Assembly (NCBI GenBank): GCA_022113835.1
Contig: JAILWY010000014.1
Location: forward strand, 5,333,501-5,397,500
Source of the DNA: Atopsyche davidsoni
Lineage: Eukaryota; Arthropoda; Insecta; Trichoptera; Hydrobiosidae
DNA: 64,000 nucleotides
Direction: 5' to 3'
Shown here: positions 19,101 through 31,152 of the stretch, in pieces
Layout of the letters: each line of letters begins with the position of its first letter
Position numbering within the stretch: position 1 is the stretch's first letter
The notes under the pieces: model-generated
What the model was told of the DNA's origin: nothing
Databases searched by the model: none
The model's input: the letters and a program-made list of their open reading frames with translations, nothing else
Made by a program: the position numbers and the translations under genes

Positions 19101-21583
19101 CAATATTTTGGCATATTTATCAGCAGAAATTTTTTTTTTAATTGTAATTTATTTTTCAGCTCGAGTTGGACTGATGCACATTGGAGTGTTTATTTTACTT
19201 TTACTTTCCGGAGAAAGGAATTTTGGTGTGAGATTAAACAAACCCTACACCGCTACGATTCCCATGGACATCCCAGTGTTCACAGGAACGCACGCAGACT
19301 TATTAGTGACAGTTTTTCATAAAATTATCACCACCGGCCATCAAAGACTCCAACCTCTATTTGACTGCCTTCTTACTATTTTAGTGAACGGTGAGGTTTA
19401 TTGGATACTAAATAATTAATTATTCAATAAAATGATGTTTGTGAATTGTGCTTAAAATTAATATTTGAATTATTTCTTTACAGTTTCACCATATTTGAAG
19501 ACATTGTCAATGGTCGCCAGCACAAAACTACTTCATCTATTGGAAGCATTTAGCACACCTTGGTTCTTGTTCTCTACACCAGCCAACCATCACTTAGTTT
19601 TCTTTCTTCTTGAAATGTTCAACAACATTATTCAGTACCAGTTTGACGGTGAAAATCTGTGGATTGGAAATTTAATGATAAATTTTCAATAATAACATAT
19701 AGATTGTAATATTAATTCTGAATTTATCTATTTGAATCCCACAGGTAACTCGAATCTCGTATACACTATAATAAGGAAGAGAAGTGTGTTCCACAATCTA
19801 GCTAACTTGCCCCATGATCACGCATCCATTCGTCGCTCGCTCCAGCAGGGCCGAGCTAGCGGTGGTAGGACAGCGCCAGGGCCCACTCCCTCTGTCACTC
19901 CCGCACAGCCCGCCATGGAAGGGTCCCGTCCTGCGCAGCCTGCTGAACCCGGTACCCTCAAGGCTACATTGCCCGATACACCAGGTCCTTCATCTCTCCA
20001 GTATTTCAATCCCTTACTGTAGATCTCTATTCTGCTTTTCTTAGTTTTTCACGTATTATTTTACTTACAATTTAATAGTTATCTACTACTGTCTTGTGTA
20101 TAGTCAAATTGGATAGAACCTAATACATCTTCACATATTCACATAATTTTTTTTATTTTCTGCGATATTGGTTATTTAATTATATATTATTTTTTAAAAA
20201 GTTATATGTGTAGATATCTCCACTGTATTGTGTATAATATAAAAAGCTGGTCAGGGGGGATAATAATCTAAGGTACAAAAGTACTTATAATGTTTCCTAT
20301 TTGTATTATAGCAATTGGACAGATGACTGAGAGGGAATCTGCTCACCCTACCTCACAGATTCTGGAGGTGGGTCCAACCATGTCTATAGGTACCACTCCT
20401 GATGAGGCTCAACTTCTCGCGATAACGCCAGAGGATCAGAGATCTGGAGGAGATGGAGAAGATGGCAGTGTATGTTTTACAAAAAAAAACTATATATTAG
20501 TTGTATAAAATTATCAGTCAATTATCGATGAAATTACATTTTCTTGTATACTTATTTAGTAAATTTAATTAATTCTTACAACTTTCTTTGTTTTGAATTT
20601 AAGGCTTTGGCTCAGATGTCATTGGAGAATAATGAGGAACCCAAAACTCCTCTCAAAGAATCCAGTCCAGAAGCCGAGGAGCAAGTAGTTGAGTGTCCGC
20701 GACCGGTACAGCATTTCCAGCGCTCTGTGGCTCAGGTACGATGACAAATCCTATTATTATTTGCACATTCATTGCTGATAATGTTAAAGCCATGAAAAAT
20801 AAATGTTGTATTTTATATGATTTGAATTTCCAGCGCGGTAGTATAAGAATGACGGGCCCTGAGGGAGCATCGGGGCGAGGAGGTGGGACGTGGTCACCCT
20901 CGGCAGACTGGGTACACTCCTGGCGTAGCAAGCTACCGCTACAGACAATCATGCGCCTGTTGCAGGTTCTTGTACCGCAAGTTGAGAAGATTTGTATTGA
21001 TAAGTGAGTGATATGCTAAATTTGTGTTTATTAATGTATTTATAACTCATTCATATAATACAGGGGCTCTTTATAAAATAAAAATGTGGATACTGGCACT
21101 TAAGAAGTGTTATAATATTTTTTATAACCACCATACAAAATGGCTCTTACTAAAGTAACTTCATTGAGTCATTTGCATTTTAATCATTTGACTTTTGGAT
21201 ATCTTACAGAGGACTTACTGACGAGAGTGAAATTTTGAAGTTCCTGCAGCATGGAACTCTAGTAGGACTGCTTCCCGTGCCTCATCCCATCCTCATCAGG
21301 AAGTACCAGGCTAACACGGGTACCACCACTTGGTTCCGCACATACATGTGGGGTGTTATATATCTTAGGTAAAATTTATTACAGTATATATTTTATAAAG
21401 TGTATAACATTTTTCGGTGATTCTTTTGTATCACAAAAACTATATAGAAATGATGTTTATAAAATTTTTACATTTACCTATAAATATATGCATTTGTTAA
21501 TAATAAGTATTTTTTACAGGAATGTGGAGCCACCAATATGGTATGACACAGACGTCAAGCTTTTTGAAATCCAACGGGTATAA
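16134..21583 (+). CDS. HID1 family protein, Golgi dense-core vesicle factor
   Basis: HID1 (high-temperature-induced dauer formation 1) is a peripheral membrane protein of the medial/trans-Golgi needed for sorting of neuropeptide and dense-core vesicle cargo in worms and mammals. Exons: 16134-16199, 16296-16509, 16663-16814, 17266-17319, 17397-17596, 18214-18424, 18705-18902, 18984-19074, 19160-19390, 19484-19648, 19745-19984, 20312-20469, 20604-20735, 20834-21003, 21210-21368, 21520-21583; every join keeps frame, giving 834 aa, close to the ~790 aa of vertebrate HID1. The N terminus MGNADTKLNFRKAV has the family's myristoylatable glycine 2. Recognisable blocks include DDNFWDQFWSEN, PFSEAMYRPS-like LACFSEAMYRPSAD, CPENRHALPMFTSLLN, MHIGVFILLLLSGERNFGVRLN, RKRSVFHNLANL and the C-terminal WFRTYMWGVIYLRN. 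Residues ~510-660 are an acidic and proline/serine-rich linker, less conserved. Ends TAA. No transmembrane segment is needed; hydrophobic runs are helical-repeat core. Confidence 0.93.
16817..16974. repeat. Small palindromic insertion in HID1 intron 3 with 11-bp direct repeats
   Basis: An 11-bp direct repeat (aagtcttatat) occurs at 16817-16827 and 16964-16974. Between the copies is a ~136-bp segment carrying a perfect inverted repeat, arms 16872-16915 and 16922-16965, 44 bp each with a 6-base loop. A third, imperfect copy of the arm's outer part (aatatttttga..acttg) lies at 16835-16860. The layout resembles a short MITE-like insertion with target-site duplication, but the duplication overlaps the arm end by two bases and is long for a DNA transposon. 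The left direct repeat is part of the intron's splice donor gtaagt (16815-16820). Confidence 0.75.
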
Positions 21584-24500
21584 TAGCAAAAGTATTAGGC
21601 GCGCATATATGTAAAATGTTAACTTTAGTTTAAATTTTGCATAAATGAGTAATCTGAGAGTGAGAGTACTTAAGGGTGACAGCAGTGGCTTGTGTGGGCA
21701 GTAATGCACATTTTGTTTCTTGGTAATTCAGCTGAGAGTTGATTTTTATATTGATCAATATAAAAATACATTCCTTAATTTATCATAATGAAAGGATAAG
21801 TTAATAAACTGTGAGGGCCGTTAAAAATAATGAATGATTGTACTACCAGGGTACACTATTTTCATATTAATATTTAAAGTAAAATGATTTCTAAATAATT
21901 CTACATCACAATCAATTGTGTAAAATCATCAATATTCCATCATATTTCATAAATTCCATAAATTGTGCTGGATGAAATTTATCATCAATTTATACTCAAT
22001 GTGTCTGCATTATAGGTAGGTATTAGTTACGTGTTGCTATAATTAAAAAAAACCTTGTATTTTCACAACATACCATAATTTTATTATTAGGACTAAATTT
22101 GGAAGTGGATTCACAACTTTCACTTTTAGAGAAATAGTTTACCACTGACTTGATAACCGTGTTTATAAAATATGCATTACTCAAATAGTTTCAATATCAG
22201 CCTCAAATACGTACTGATTTAATTGAATAATAGTTTTTATTTGACTGCTCCAATTTGAGATTGATAAACGCAGTCGGAGTCATTTCTGTGTAAATATAGC
22301 TATTATTTGCTAAATGATTCAGCTTTACCTTGGATTAAGCCAGCAAACCATTTTTATCCTATTAAACGTATTATGTTTTAAGTAAATCTGATTTTGTCTC
22401 TCTTACGCATGAGTGGCATCAATTATCTATTCACTTGTAAAAATAAAATTATATGTAAACCATCATTCTTATTTGTATTCCATTTATGTACCAAACTATT
22501 TTTACAATTATTTTATAATTACTTAGATTATAAAGATTCGTTTTTGTTTAAATTATAAATATATGATAATTTATTATAAATATTACATATTATTTATTTG
22601 CTTTTGTCTGCCAAAGTTGTTAGTCATAGATTGCATTTGAAGCAGCAATCAACACGATGTTTTGAGTAAATTACCTAAATATTTGATATGTGCTGCAGAC
22701 TGAGGTTTATTTTACATTGTGAAGTTGCATTTTTATTTATATTGATTGTACTGCAATATCTCAGTATGTATTGGAGCAGGTAACTCTATAACTCAATTTA
22801 TGTCTAAATATCCCTAACAAAAGTACCAGGTACCAGTACCAGTAAGTAGTGAGTACTGAAATTATATACAAAAGTGAGACATCATTATGATGAATAATAT
22901 TGTTGATAAAAGTGCAATTGGCAAAAAATATCATTCCAAAGCTATGAAATTTTTTTTTACAAATAACCTGGGAACATTTATTTATTATATATAGTCTAAT
23001 AGTAATTCATTTTATGGTATTTTATTCATATCAATTCTTTATATGTCTACGATTTATTTTGAAATAAAATGCAATTTTTGTGTTGTAAACATTGTTTATT
23101 TTATAGTCTTTATATTACAAAAGATGCTTATGTATTTAGAAATAAGTAAATCATGCCTGATTCAAAAGATCTTAAATAAATATATATATTTAAATGTTAT
23201 ATGCTCGTTTTCGTATAATGATTCAGTAAACATTTTAATATTCAAGCAGTTTTTTGGATTATAAGAGAATTTTCTGTCGGGCTCAATAAATAACTAAGTA
23301 TTACAAATTATTGCAGGTATTTAATAGACAACTACAGAGTAATACAAGTCCTTTATGAAATTTATTTATTGCTAAATTTATTTTCAAATAAATTTTACAA
23401 CAAATATTTATGTAAACTTTATTTGAAAATATTTAAAAATCCACTAATTCTCACATTGGCAATAGTAAAGTCAAAATCCAAACCGGATGAACGATTCTGC
23501 ATAATGATAACATCAGAATTTACGGTTTATCCACAGCAGGCAGGCCAAGAGGTAATATATTCCGGGAGGATTTCAAATAAAATAAAATAATAAGGAGTTC
23601 CACATGTTGGTTGCAGGAAAAAAAGTTTTGTTACGTGTGGTGTGGTTTCGACCCTTCTGTATCAATAATAACATACTGAAAATGGCACAACGTATTTTAT
23701 GATCCCAAAATAAAATACAGTTAGGCATAGAACATAATCCATCATCTTCAATTTTACCTTTATCTCGAGTTCAGTTAGAAGTATTCAATCAAAAATACTT
23801 CCAGCTATCGATAAAGATGAAAAGGAATATTATAATTTAACTTATTCTCAAACTTAATTAGTTTGATTTCGAATCACATCAATTTCCAATTTTTAAATAG
23901 ATTTATAGCTTATACAAAGTTTAATAGATAGTAGTACCTCACTATAAGCTTAGATAGTTTTACAAATACGATGTAAGTACGTACTTAGATATAATATAAC
24001 AAGTGAAAGTGGGGTGGGTTTACAAGGATAACAAATATACAAAATATAGTAAATTTGACACATTTCTTTAATTTTGGCTAAGGAAATCTACGCCAGCCGA
24101 GTCTACACAGATGATATTAATACCAGCCTTTTAAAGAATGTTTCTAATTTTATTATTTTTTAAAAATAATCCTCGTCAAATATGACAGATTCACAATAAT
24201 AATACAGCAATCATTCAAAGTTTTTCCAGATATGTTTCAAGGAATATAATATTATTTATCCATTATAGAAGAATTGTTATTCTTACAATGAAAGATGCAA
24301 ACTTACAAGGTGGAGAGGAAGATGAATGTATGCACTAGCATAATGGTTTATGAACATTGCATTTTGCTTATGAATTAAGTTACAAAATTAAAGTGTGAGA
24401 TCGGCTACACACCTCAAAACTATGGAAGATGACAAGTAATACATAATATAATGTGATTAATATTTTATTTTGCACTTCAAACAACCTCGAACTATGTGAA

Positions 24501-27500
24501 CATAATATTATGTGAATACTTTTAATATACAACATATCTGGATATAATTTGTACTGATGCTCTGAAATGATATTCCACAATATTTGGGAATAACGAGTGT
24601 TTTTTTTCGAAAAAGTAAAAATAAAAATAGTACAAAGTTTAAAAACTAAAGTATTAGTAATGACTTAAAATATCCGCCAGGAATGCACGGGTGATTATTA
24701 AGTTTAATAAAAATCAGATTTCAGTACACTATACACTGAAAACCTACGAACTACAGTATGTATGCATATAAACATAATTGGATTACACGGATTGTAATGG
24801 ATATAGATACCTAGTATTCGGCTATGTTTTTGTTTACACATTGTTAAATGATTTAATTTGCATAGTATTCATAGTGAGTATTATATAGTTTCCTACATAA
24901 TTAATAAACTTATACTATCCACCAGTTTCATTAAAATCAGAATCGTGTCTGAAATAAAGTACACAAACTAATGTGCGTATCAACGGAGGAACAGAGAATG
25001 ACTTAGCTGCCACATATTAGTTTTGCAGTAGAGTTAAAAAAAACCGAAAAAATTTTAAAATTACATTTTTTTGATTTGACTATTTAAATGCCCTACCGTA
25101 AAACTGTTACATAGCAGTTGGGTAATTTTTTTTTCTAACATCACTTTGCGAGTGTGAACTGACAAGTATCTGCTGACGCTACAATTTTTTCTATAAATAT
25201 AAAATATATTTATTAGTAAAATCACTGGTTGATGATTAGTACGTTGAAAATAGAAATGCTTTTATAAATTTGTCGAAACCATATTAAATTGAATGTAAAA
25301 GATAAATCAAAAATAAAATTCGCTCTTTCAAAAATATCTACTAATAAAATATACTTGATGAGCAGTATTTTAAAGGAGCTGCTTCAATTTCTGCTCATTG
25401 TCAGTCTGCGTGGAATACATAGAAGTTAGGTTGAAAATAAACCACAAAACTGATTACCCTTACTCAATCATTCAAAACTTTTACACATCTTGAAAGAACT
25501 ACGAGACGGACATTTTTTAATATATTGATACCGGAAAGGAATATGACTAATTATGATTAAACTTGCTTTAAAATATTTAAGTGTTTACTCTTAATTATAC
25601 TTTGCAACTTTATAATGCGTTTTGCATCATACTATTGTTCATTCTGCAATACATTTCGCTTAGTTAAAAGTATATTTAGGATTTACTGACAGTGCAAAAG
25701 ATATTTCAAACATATCTGTCCACTGTGGGGTGACTTCCCCTTATTCCGGTCCTCCGATGCAATTCTTTAGACTATTAAATCCTCAGCATTCCTTAATTTC
25801 AAATTATAATAATTTGTAATAATACATTACACTGCCAAGTGTTTTTTCTGTAAATTTGAACATTATAGAGTTACAGAGTAATGCGTGTGCGTTATAAATA
25901 TTTTTATTATTTCTCTACTAAATTCTCTTTTTCATTCCAGTATCAATACAAATACAAGTACAAAATAATATTTTTTAAGTTATAAAATATTATTCTGTAC
26001 ATGGAAAAATACCACTACTAGACTTCATATTATATTAATTAAAATTACATAAAATCAGTAATTTTGTTTATAAAAATATAATAGAAAGAGACGTATGCAC
26101 TTTATTTAATTTAATGATCAAAATAGGCCAACGTAAACAAACAGGATAATTTTAGAGTAGTTCGAGTTAATATAGTTTTTCTCAGTTCAATTTCAACTAG
26201 AAAGGAATGTGAACATATTAAATAGTTACATATAATGTTGAGGTTCTATTAAATATTTAGAGTTTAAATGTTAAAATATACGGCCACATTTAAATATTAA
26301 ATAAAATTAATTCTAGTTCGTATGAACTGAGATAGAAAGATGAATTATAATACTGAGAATTTAATAAATAAAGTCTTTACTTACATTCAAAATAAATAAT
26401 GCTAAGTGTTATTCTTGTGCTTGCTTTCACTATAAGAATAATTAAATAAAAGGTAACTATATTAATAATACAGACGATGTGTAAGTACAGTATAAACTCC
26501 GCACCAAGACCTCATGTATCAAGACAAGAGAAATTAAATATTTTTAAAATTATTTTCAGCTTTTACAAAACAATAGCTCCTTAGTAATTATAGTTATGTA
26601 AAAGGAATTATTTTTAATGAATGATTCTAAAAAAATCATCAATCACACGAACCGTCTTGTCTTCTCATTGTCTGAACTGCAGTAGTTTCTACTGTACATT
26701 ATTTGTAAGTTTAAAGCATAGTCAAACTGATTGATTACAATCAATCAATGATTTAATTTCCAATGAGAACTAATAACTAAAAATAATACCTTATCAATTG
26801 ATAAATAACTAGACCGCTTTGATTGTCTTCTATTCAGTAAAAAAGTTTCAAGCTATTAGTATGATGTAATTTTTTGATACAAAATATGACAAAGTTTATT
26901 ACAAACAGTGAAACTAATATAATTTATTGAAGAAACTTTAAGAGACTATACCAGATTTTTTTATGTTCAAATTATTTATTCAATAACATAAATAAAAAAT
27001 AAAAAAGTAAGTTAATCAAAAATTATGCTATGACTAGTCAATGCCTCTCGTTGGTCTACAATGCATACATTCGGTTGTATATTGATAGCACGATTCACTA
27101 CAAATCAACCATCACCTAGAAAAGAAATCATCCTACATAATCTTTCAATATTGACTTGATTTTCTGTCCTAACGATTTCCACCACTTAAAATAAAAATCC
27201 AAGAGAGCACAAACATCATTGCCTAACGAGGCAGCATTACGAGAATCATAGAAATAGTATTTTATATAATATAAATTTCACTCTCACAACCTAACTAATA
27301 TTTCAATAGCCTGATATTTTGTAAATAAAATAATACAATTTATAAAATGTTTATCAAAACACATTCAATGCTGACTGTCCCATACCGTCCATCATATTAA
27401 AAATAAATAAAAAATCTATATAAAATAAATTGTGCTTGAAAAAAACAAATGCAGAAAAAATAATAATGAGTAACATCGGCCGTAATATGCCTTTTCTCAC

Positions 27501-27557
27501 CCGCAGACCTTCACCTACGCTTTAACAACAGCCGACCGTCAGGGGTGCATCGGGTGA
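21584..27557. other. Intergenic AT-rich DNA after HID1
   Basis: About 6 kb without a supported coding exon. It includes the HID1 3' UTR on the left and the 3' UTR of the minus-strand membrane-protein gene on the right. Short reading frames here (for example 23043-23264, 23369-23590) have AT-driven composition and no domain. No RNA gene, satellite or transposon coding remnant was recognised. Confidence 0.6.
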
Positions 27558-29213
27558 CTAGCTCACAGCCTTTTCGTAAGATGGAGGAGGCTGCTCAGCC
27601 GGAGTCCGCGGAGGTGTTTGCTGGGGTCGCGGCCGCGGTGGTAGCAGCACAGCGATGTGGTAGGGCGGTGGAGGTGGTTCGGGCGGTGGCGGACCCGGTT
27701 GCATTACTTGAAGGCTCAGCATCGTACCCAAGGCTAGGTCTTCATTTGAATCCTACAAGTAATATTTTAAAATGAGATTATATTTTTTAATGAATAGAAA
27801 TTAAAACTATGATAATGAAAATAATATTTTCATTTGTAATACAGATTTAAAATTTTAAAATTTTTTTATTTTTTAATTTCTACCTGAATTTCACTTTTCA
27901 GCTATTTCAAAGATTATCTATCTACATTGAGTTTATTTAAGAAAATTTTCTCTAAGAAAATATTCTCTCCAATAAAATGTTATTTTCGTTGACTATATTT
28001 TTGCTGATTATATACCTGCGAAGGGGGGTCTGGGTCATGTGGCGGAGCTGCGGGAGGCAAAGGAGGTGAAGGTGGCTCGGAGCGAGCGCGACATAGTGAG
28101 AAGGTGCACAGTCCAAGCAGAAACACGACCAGCAAGCCACAGAACACCAGCACCTCCATGCCTGTGCCTTGCTCGTACAAGATCTACAACACAACCCATA
28201 ATTATCTTTCAGTAAAACTCATTCTCTCGAGATATATAAAATATAATTTTTGTCTCATAAAAATAGATATTTAAAATGATTATTTACTTTTTCTGTTTGA
28301 TAATATTAAAAATACAACAAAATATCAATTTTTTGTTTTCATTTGACTAATTTTGAAATAAATTTTTAAAAAGATTCAAATATCATAATAAAAACATTTT
28401 TTATTGATACTAATATGTATCAATAAATAACTATCACTTTTTCCTCGCTTTCCAAATCAAAGCCTGCCATAAGCAGATGTGAGATTTTAAATAAAACATG
28501 CATTTTAAATGTTTTAGACTTTATATTCATTCGTTTTGATATTTTGTTGCAATTCTCTCTCAAATGCATTTTTCTAGACTACCAATATTTTTTGGTAAAA
28601 AACCTACCTGATGATCAAAGTAAAACTTGGCACCGGCCACGAAGATTGTGGCAAGAGCAAAGGAAGCCCACATGCCGCACTTGAGATGCGCGGGCATGAG
28701 GGGTGGAGGTGCACGAAGAGGACGTGGCGGGGCACGCCCAGCCTCCAAGAACACACTGCTATCGGGCTCCACGGCTCCTCGTGCTCCAGCTATGGAGTGA
28801 ACGCCATTGGAAGCGGTGACAGTGCTGAAGGCAGGCGTGTGTGGGCGGGGGACAGGGGGTCGTGTGATGGGTGGGCGACGGGCAGAGCCAGCAACACACT
28901 CGAGGCTTTGGAAGCGGTGCACAGGTGTCACCATCGGCTTCAAGTGCCGGTCCCGCCGGGTCCTGCCCACTCCTGAATAAACCAGATGAAAATATTACCA
29001 TTTCACAATATTGAGTTACAAGCAAGCTCCAGATTTTAGATCCATGAGAATATCTTATTGGGTACTATACATTTTTTTTTTAGACAATATATTACTTACA
29101 CAAATATAGAAAACTTTGGAAAATTGATAATGAGTCTGACCTGTAGACAGGGACGATGGCACCCGCCGCCCACTGTACCCGCACTGACTTCGTTTATCTA
29201 TCCAAAAATGCAT
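27558..29213 (-). CDS. Unrecognised two-pass membrane protein with proline-rich PPxY tail
   Basis: Not recognised as a named family. Minus-strand exons: 29213-29141, 28972-28608, 28183-28016, 27752-27558; joins keep frame and give 266 aa. Residues 1-120 are basic and proline-rich (RPPITRPPVPRPH, RPLRAPPPL) without a signal peptide. Two hydrophobic segments follow: about 124-142 (GMWASFALATIFVAGAKF) and about 155-177 (MEVLVFCGLLVVFLLGLCTF), separated by a short ~12-residue loop, so both termini should face the same side, probably the cytosol. The tail is very proline-rich and holds two PPxY motifs (PPPPPY near residue 233 and PPPSY near 261), the classic ligand of WW domains in NEDD4-type ubiquitin ligases. 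The C terminus is YEKAVS. The start codon is the least certain part: upstream bases at 29214-29290 read as a hydrophobic stretch in another frame, and a different first exon is possible. The lineup of splice sites and the GC-rich exons make a real gene likely. Confidence 0.7.
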
Positions 29214-30147
29214 TAGCAAAGCTGCAAGTCACTTGGGACAGATATAACTGTAAACCACAGTAAAAGTGGTCCAGAAGAGGAGCTCATAGTACCTAAAATA
29301 AAAATTAATATCTATTAAGATATTTTATAGTTTCATAGTTGTACCTTTAAGCAAAAAGCAGTATTGATAAAATCAATGCTTCTATCATATAGTAAGGAAA
29401 AATGATAGCTCATTTTATCTTTTATGGGCATATAACATAATAATAGTTGTAACATCTATATATTATAATATAATAATTTAAAAAATCTAAACCTAGGCAG
29501 AGTTTATAAGATATAGTGTAGTTCGTATAATAATACGAAGCATCATATAAGTCTATTGAGTCATTATATTTGTAACAGGGTAATTATTTGTAACAATATA
29601 CTGACTTTATATTCATCAAATTATAGTTACAAGAACCCAGACACCAACATGTCTCCCTACATAGAAAGTGCACTCGATTTATTGTTTATTACTTACAGAC
29701 GAGCCAATAAAATAAGAATGACTTATTTGTTTGGACATGTTGGATAGCTTCATGGTATGATTATGTTATAAACTTTAGTACTCGATTAGGTTCGGTTAAA
29801 CAAATCGTTGTCAAATATAAATATTGACAGTAGCTCAGATGCAAATTCTGTAAACACCAAAATTAATCAATTTTCAACCGCGGCTATGTTCATTTTTACA
29901 AGAACCAAAATGCCATAGACAAACAACTCCTAAACATTAAAAATATTTTATTTTTAATGTGGACTGGACGAGGCAACTAAATTAATTAAAATATAAAAAC
30001 CCAAAGAAAATAAGTTCTCGGTTTTTTATTGTTGAAATTAACATATTTAGAAATTTATATTTTTTGCAGTACAGAAAAAATGTATAGTTTATGTATATGG
30101 CAGCCCCAAGTTACCATGGTAACAGTTTTTAATAATAAACAACAGAG
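29214..30147. other. Divergent intergenic region, PPxY protein and B9D2
   Basis: 934 bp between the start codons of two divergent genes, AT-rich, with no coding signal. The only recognisable element is the RFX X-box at the right end (separate entry). Confidence 0.55.
30110..30123 (+). promoter_or_regulatory. RFX X-box, perfect palindrome
   Basis: GTTACCATGGTAAC matches the X-box consensus GTnRCC-n(0-3)-RGyAAC in both half-sites with a 2-base spacer, and is an exact 14-bp palindrome. X-boxes bind RFX transcription factors (DAF-19 in worms, Rfx in Drosophila) that switch on ciliary genes, typically within ~150 bp of the start codon. This one ends 24 bp before the B9D2 ATG, so the transcript start must be very close to or within it. 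Confidence 0.85.
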
Positions 30148-31122
30148 ATGGCCGAGTTACATTTGATCGGAGAAATTTCAGGAGCAGAAGGGTTTGGAAG
30201 CGATTCTCTTTTTTGTAGGTATAGTATTCGAGGTGGTAAGTACTTGAATTTTCAATGCAGGTATCCTGAAATATATCAATTCCAAAAGATACTGAGATTA
30301 ATACTAAGATTAATGGCCATGTTTATTTTGTTGTGAAGCATAGTATTTATAGCAAATAAGTTTTATTATTTTTCAATGTGTTTATTATTTGTTAATTTGA
30401 TTATTTTAGGATCTAATTGGAGAGTAATATCTGGAATTACGGAGGGTCAAACTTCAGCCGATTCCCCACTGTATGAAGGACCTGCGATTTGGTCTCACCC
30501 ACTGGATGTTCATTATACAAGTAAAGGAATTCAAGGTAGGCAAATATTTGGATTTGCCTATTAGTGCATCCTTAAAACTTTTGAACCAAGGAATAATTAA
30601 AAATAATAATAGAATTTCGAAGTAGACCATATTTTAAATAAAATAAATTTTTAATATCATTTATATTTCTATAATACATTAATATTGATATGAATACTAT
30701 TTAATTTTAAGGTTGGCCAAAGATTCAGCTACAAGTTCATTGCTTAGATTCTTACAATCGTTCTTGGTTAAGAGGCTATAGTTTGGCATCAGTTCCTTGT
30801 GGACCCGGAGTACAGATAATAAAGGCCCCTTGTTGGGTTCCCTCAGCGACATCGATCAACGAAAGAGTTTCTCAGTATTTTTTAGGTGGAGCTAATGAAA
30901 TTTTAACTCCAGATACATTATTTACAGGAAAAGACCGGTTGGTTAATATAAGAATTTTAAAGAAAATATTTGAAATACATGATTTATTATTTTATTTTAT
31001 CATAGCACACAACAAATTTTATTTTAAGGTATATGATCAAAACATTTTCAACCGGTATAATCAAACTTCAGTTAGAAGTTATACTAAAAGATTTCAACAA
31101 ATTTGGTGTGGAATATAAATAA
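30148..31122 (+). CDS. B9D2: B9 domain-containing protein 2 (transition-zone MKS complex)
   Basis: B9D2 (MKSR-2) is one of three B9/C2-like domain proteins of the MKS complex at the ciliary transition zone, which controls membrane protein entry to cilia. Exons: 30148-30235, 30410-30535, 30712-30937, 31029-31122; frame is kept and gives 177 aa, almost exactly the ~175 aa of the vertebrate protein. The whole chain is the B9 domain: MAELHLIGEISGAEGF at the start, NWRVISGITEGQT, WSHPLDVHYTSKGIQGWPK, then GYSLASVPCGPG, FLGGANEILTPDTLFTGKDR, and the closing strand-helix LEVILKDFNKFGVEYK. The last join (donor ACCG/gttggt, acceptor ttaag/GTATATG) was chosen because it restores the family's C terminus; reading through instead gives an unrelated tail. 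TAA at 31120-31122 is followed 30 bp later, in the same frame, by the tectonic start. Confidence 0.95.
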
Positions 31123-31152
31123 TTACAAGAAATTTGTAAATTTAATCCTCTA

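Noticed and set aside
29179..29213. A 35-base intron that would add a hydrophobic N-terminus to the PPxY protein
   Set aside because: Far shorter than other introns in the window and below practical splicing size; the downstream ATG was used instead.
31021..31118. Unspliced reading of the B9D2 third exon to a stop at 31118
   Set aside because: Splicing at 30937/31029 restores the conserved B9D2 C terminus; the unspliced tail is unrelated.
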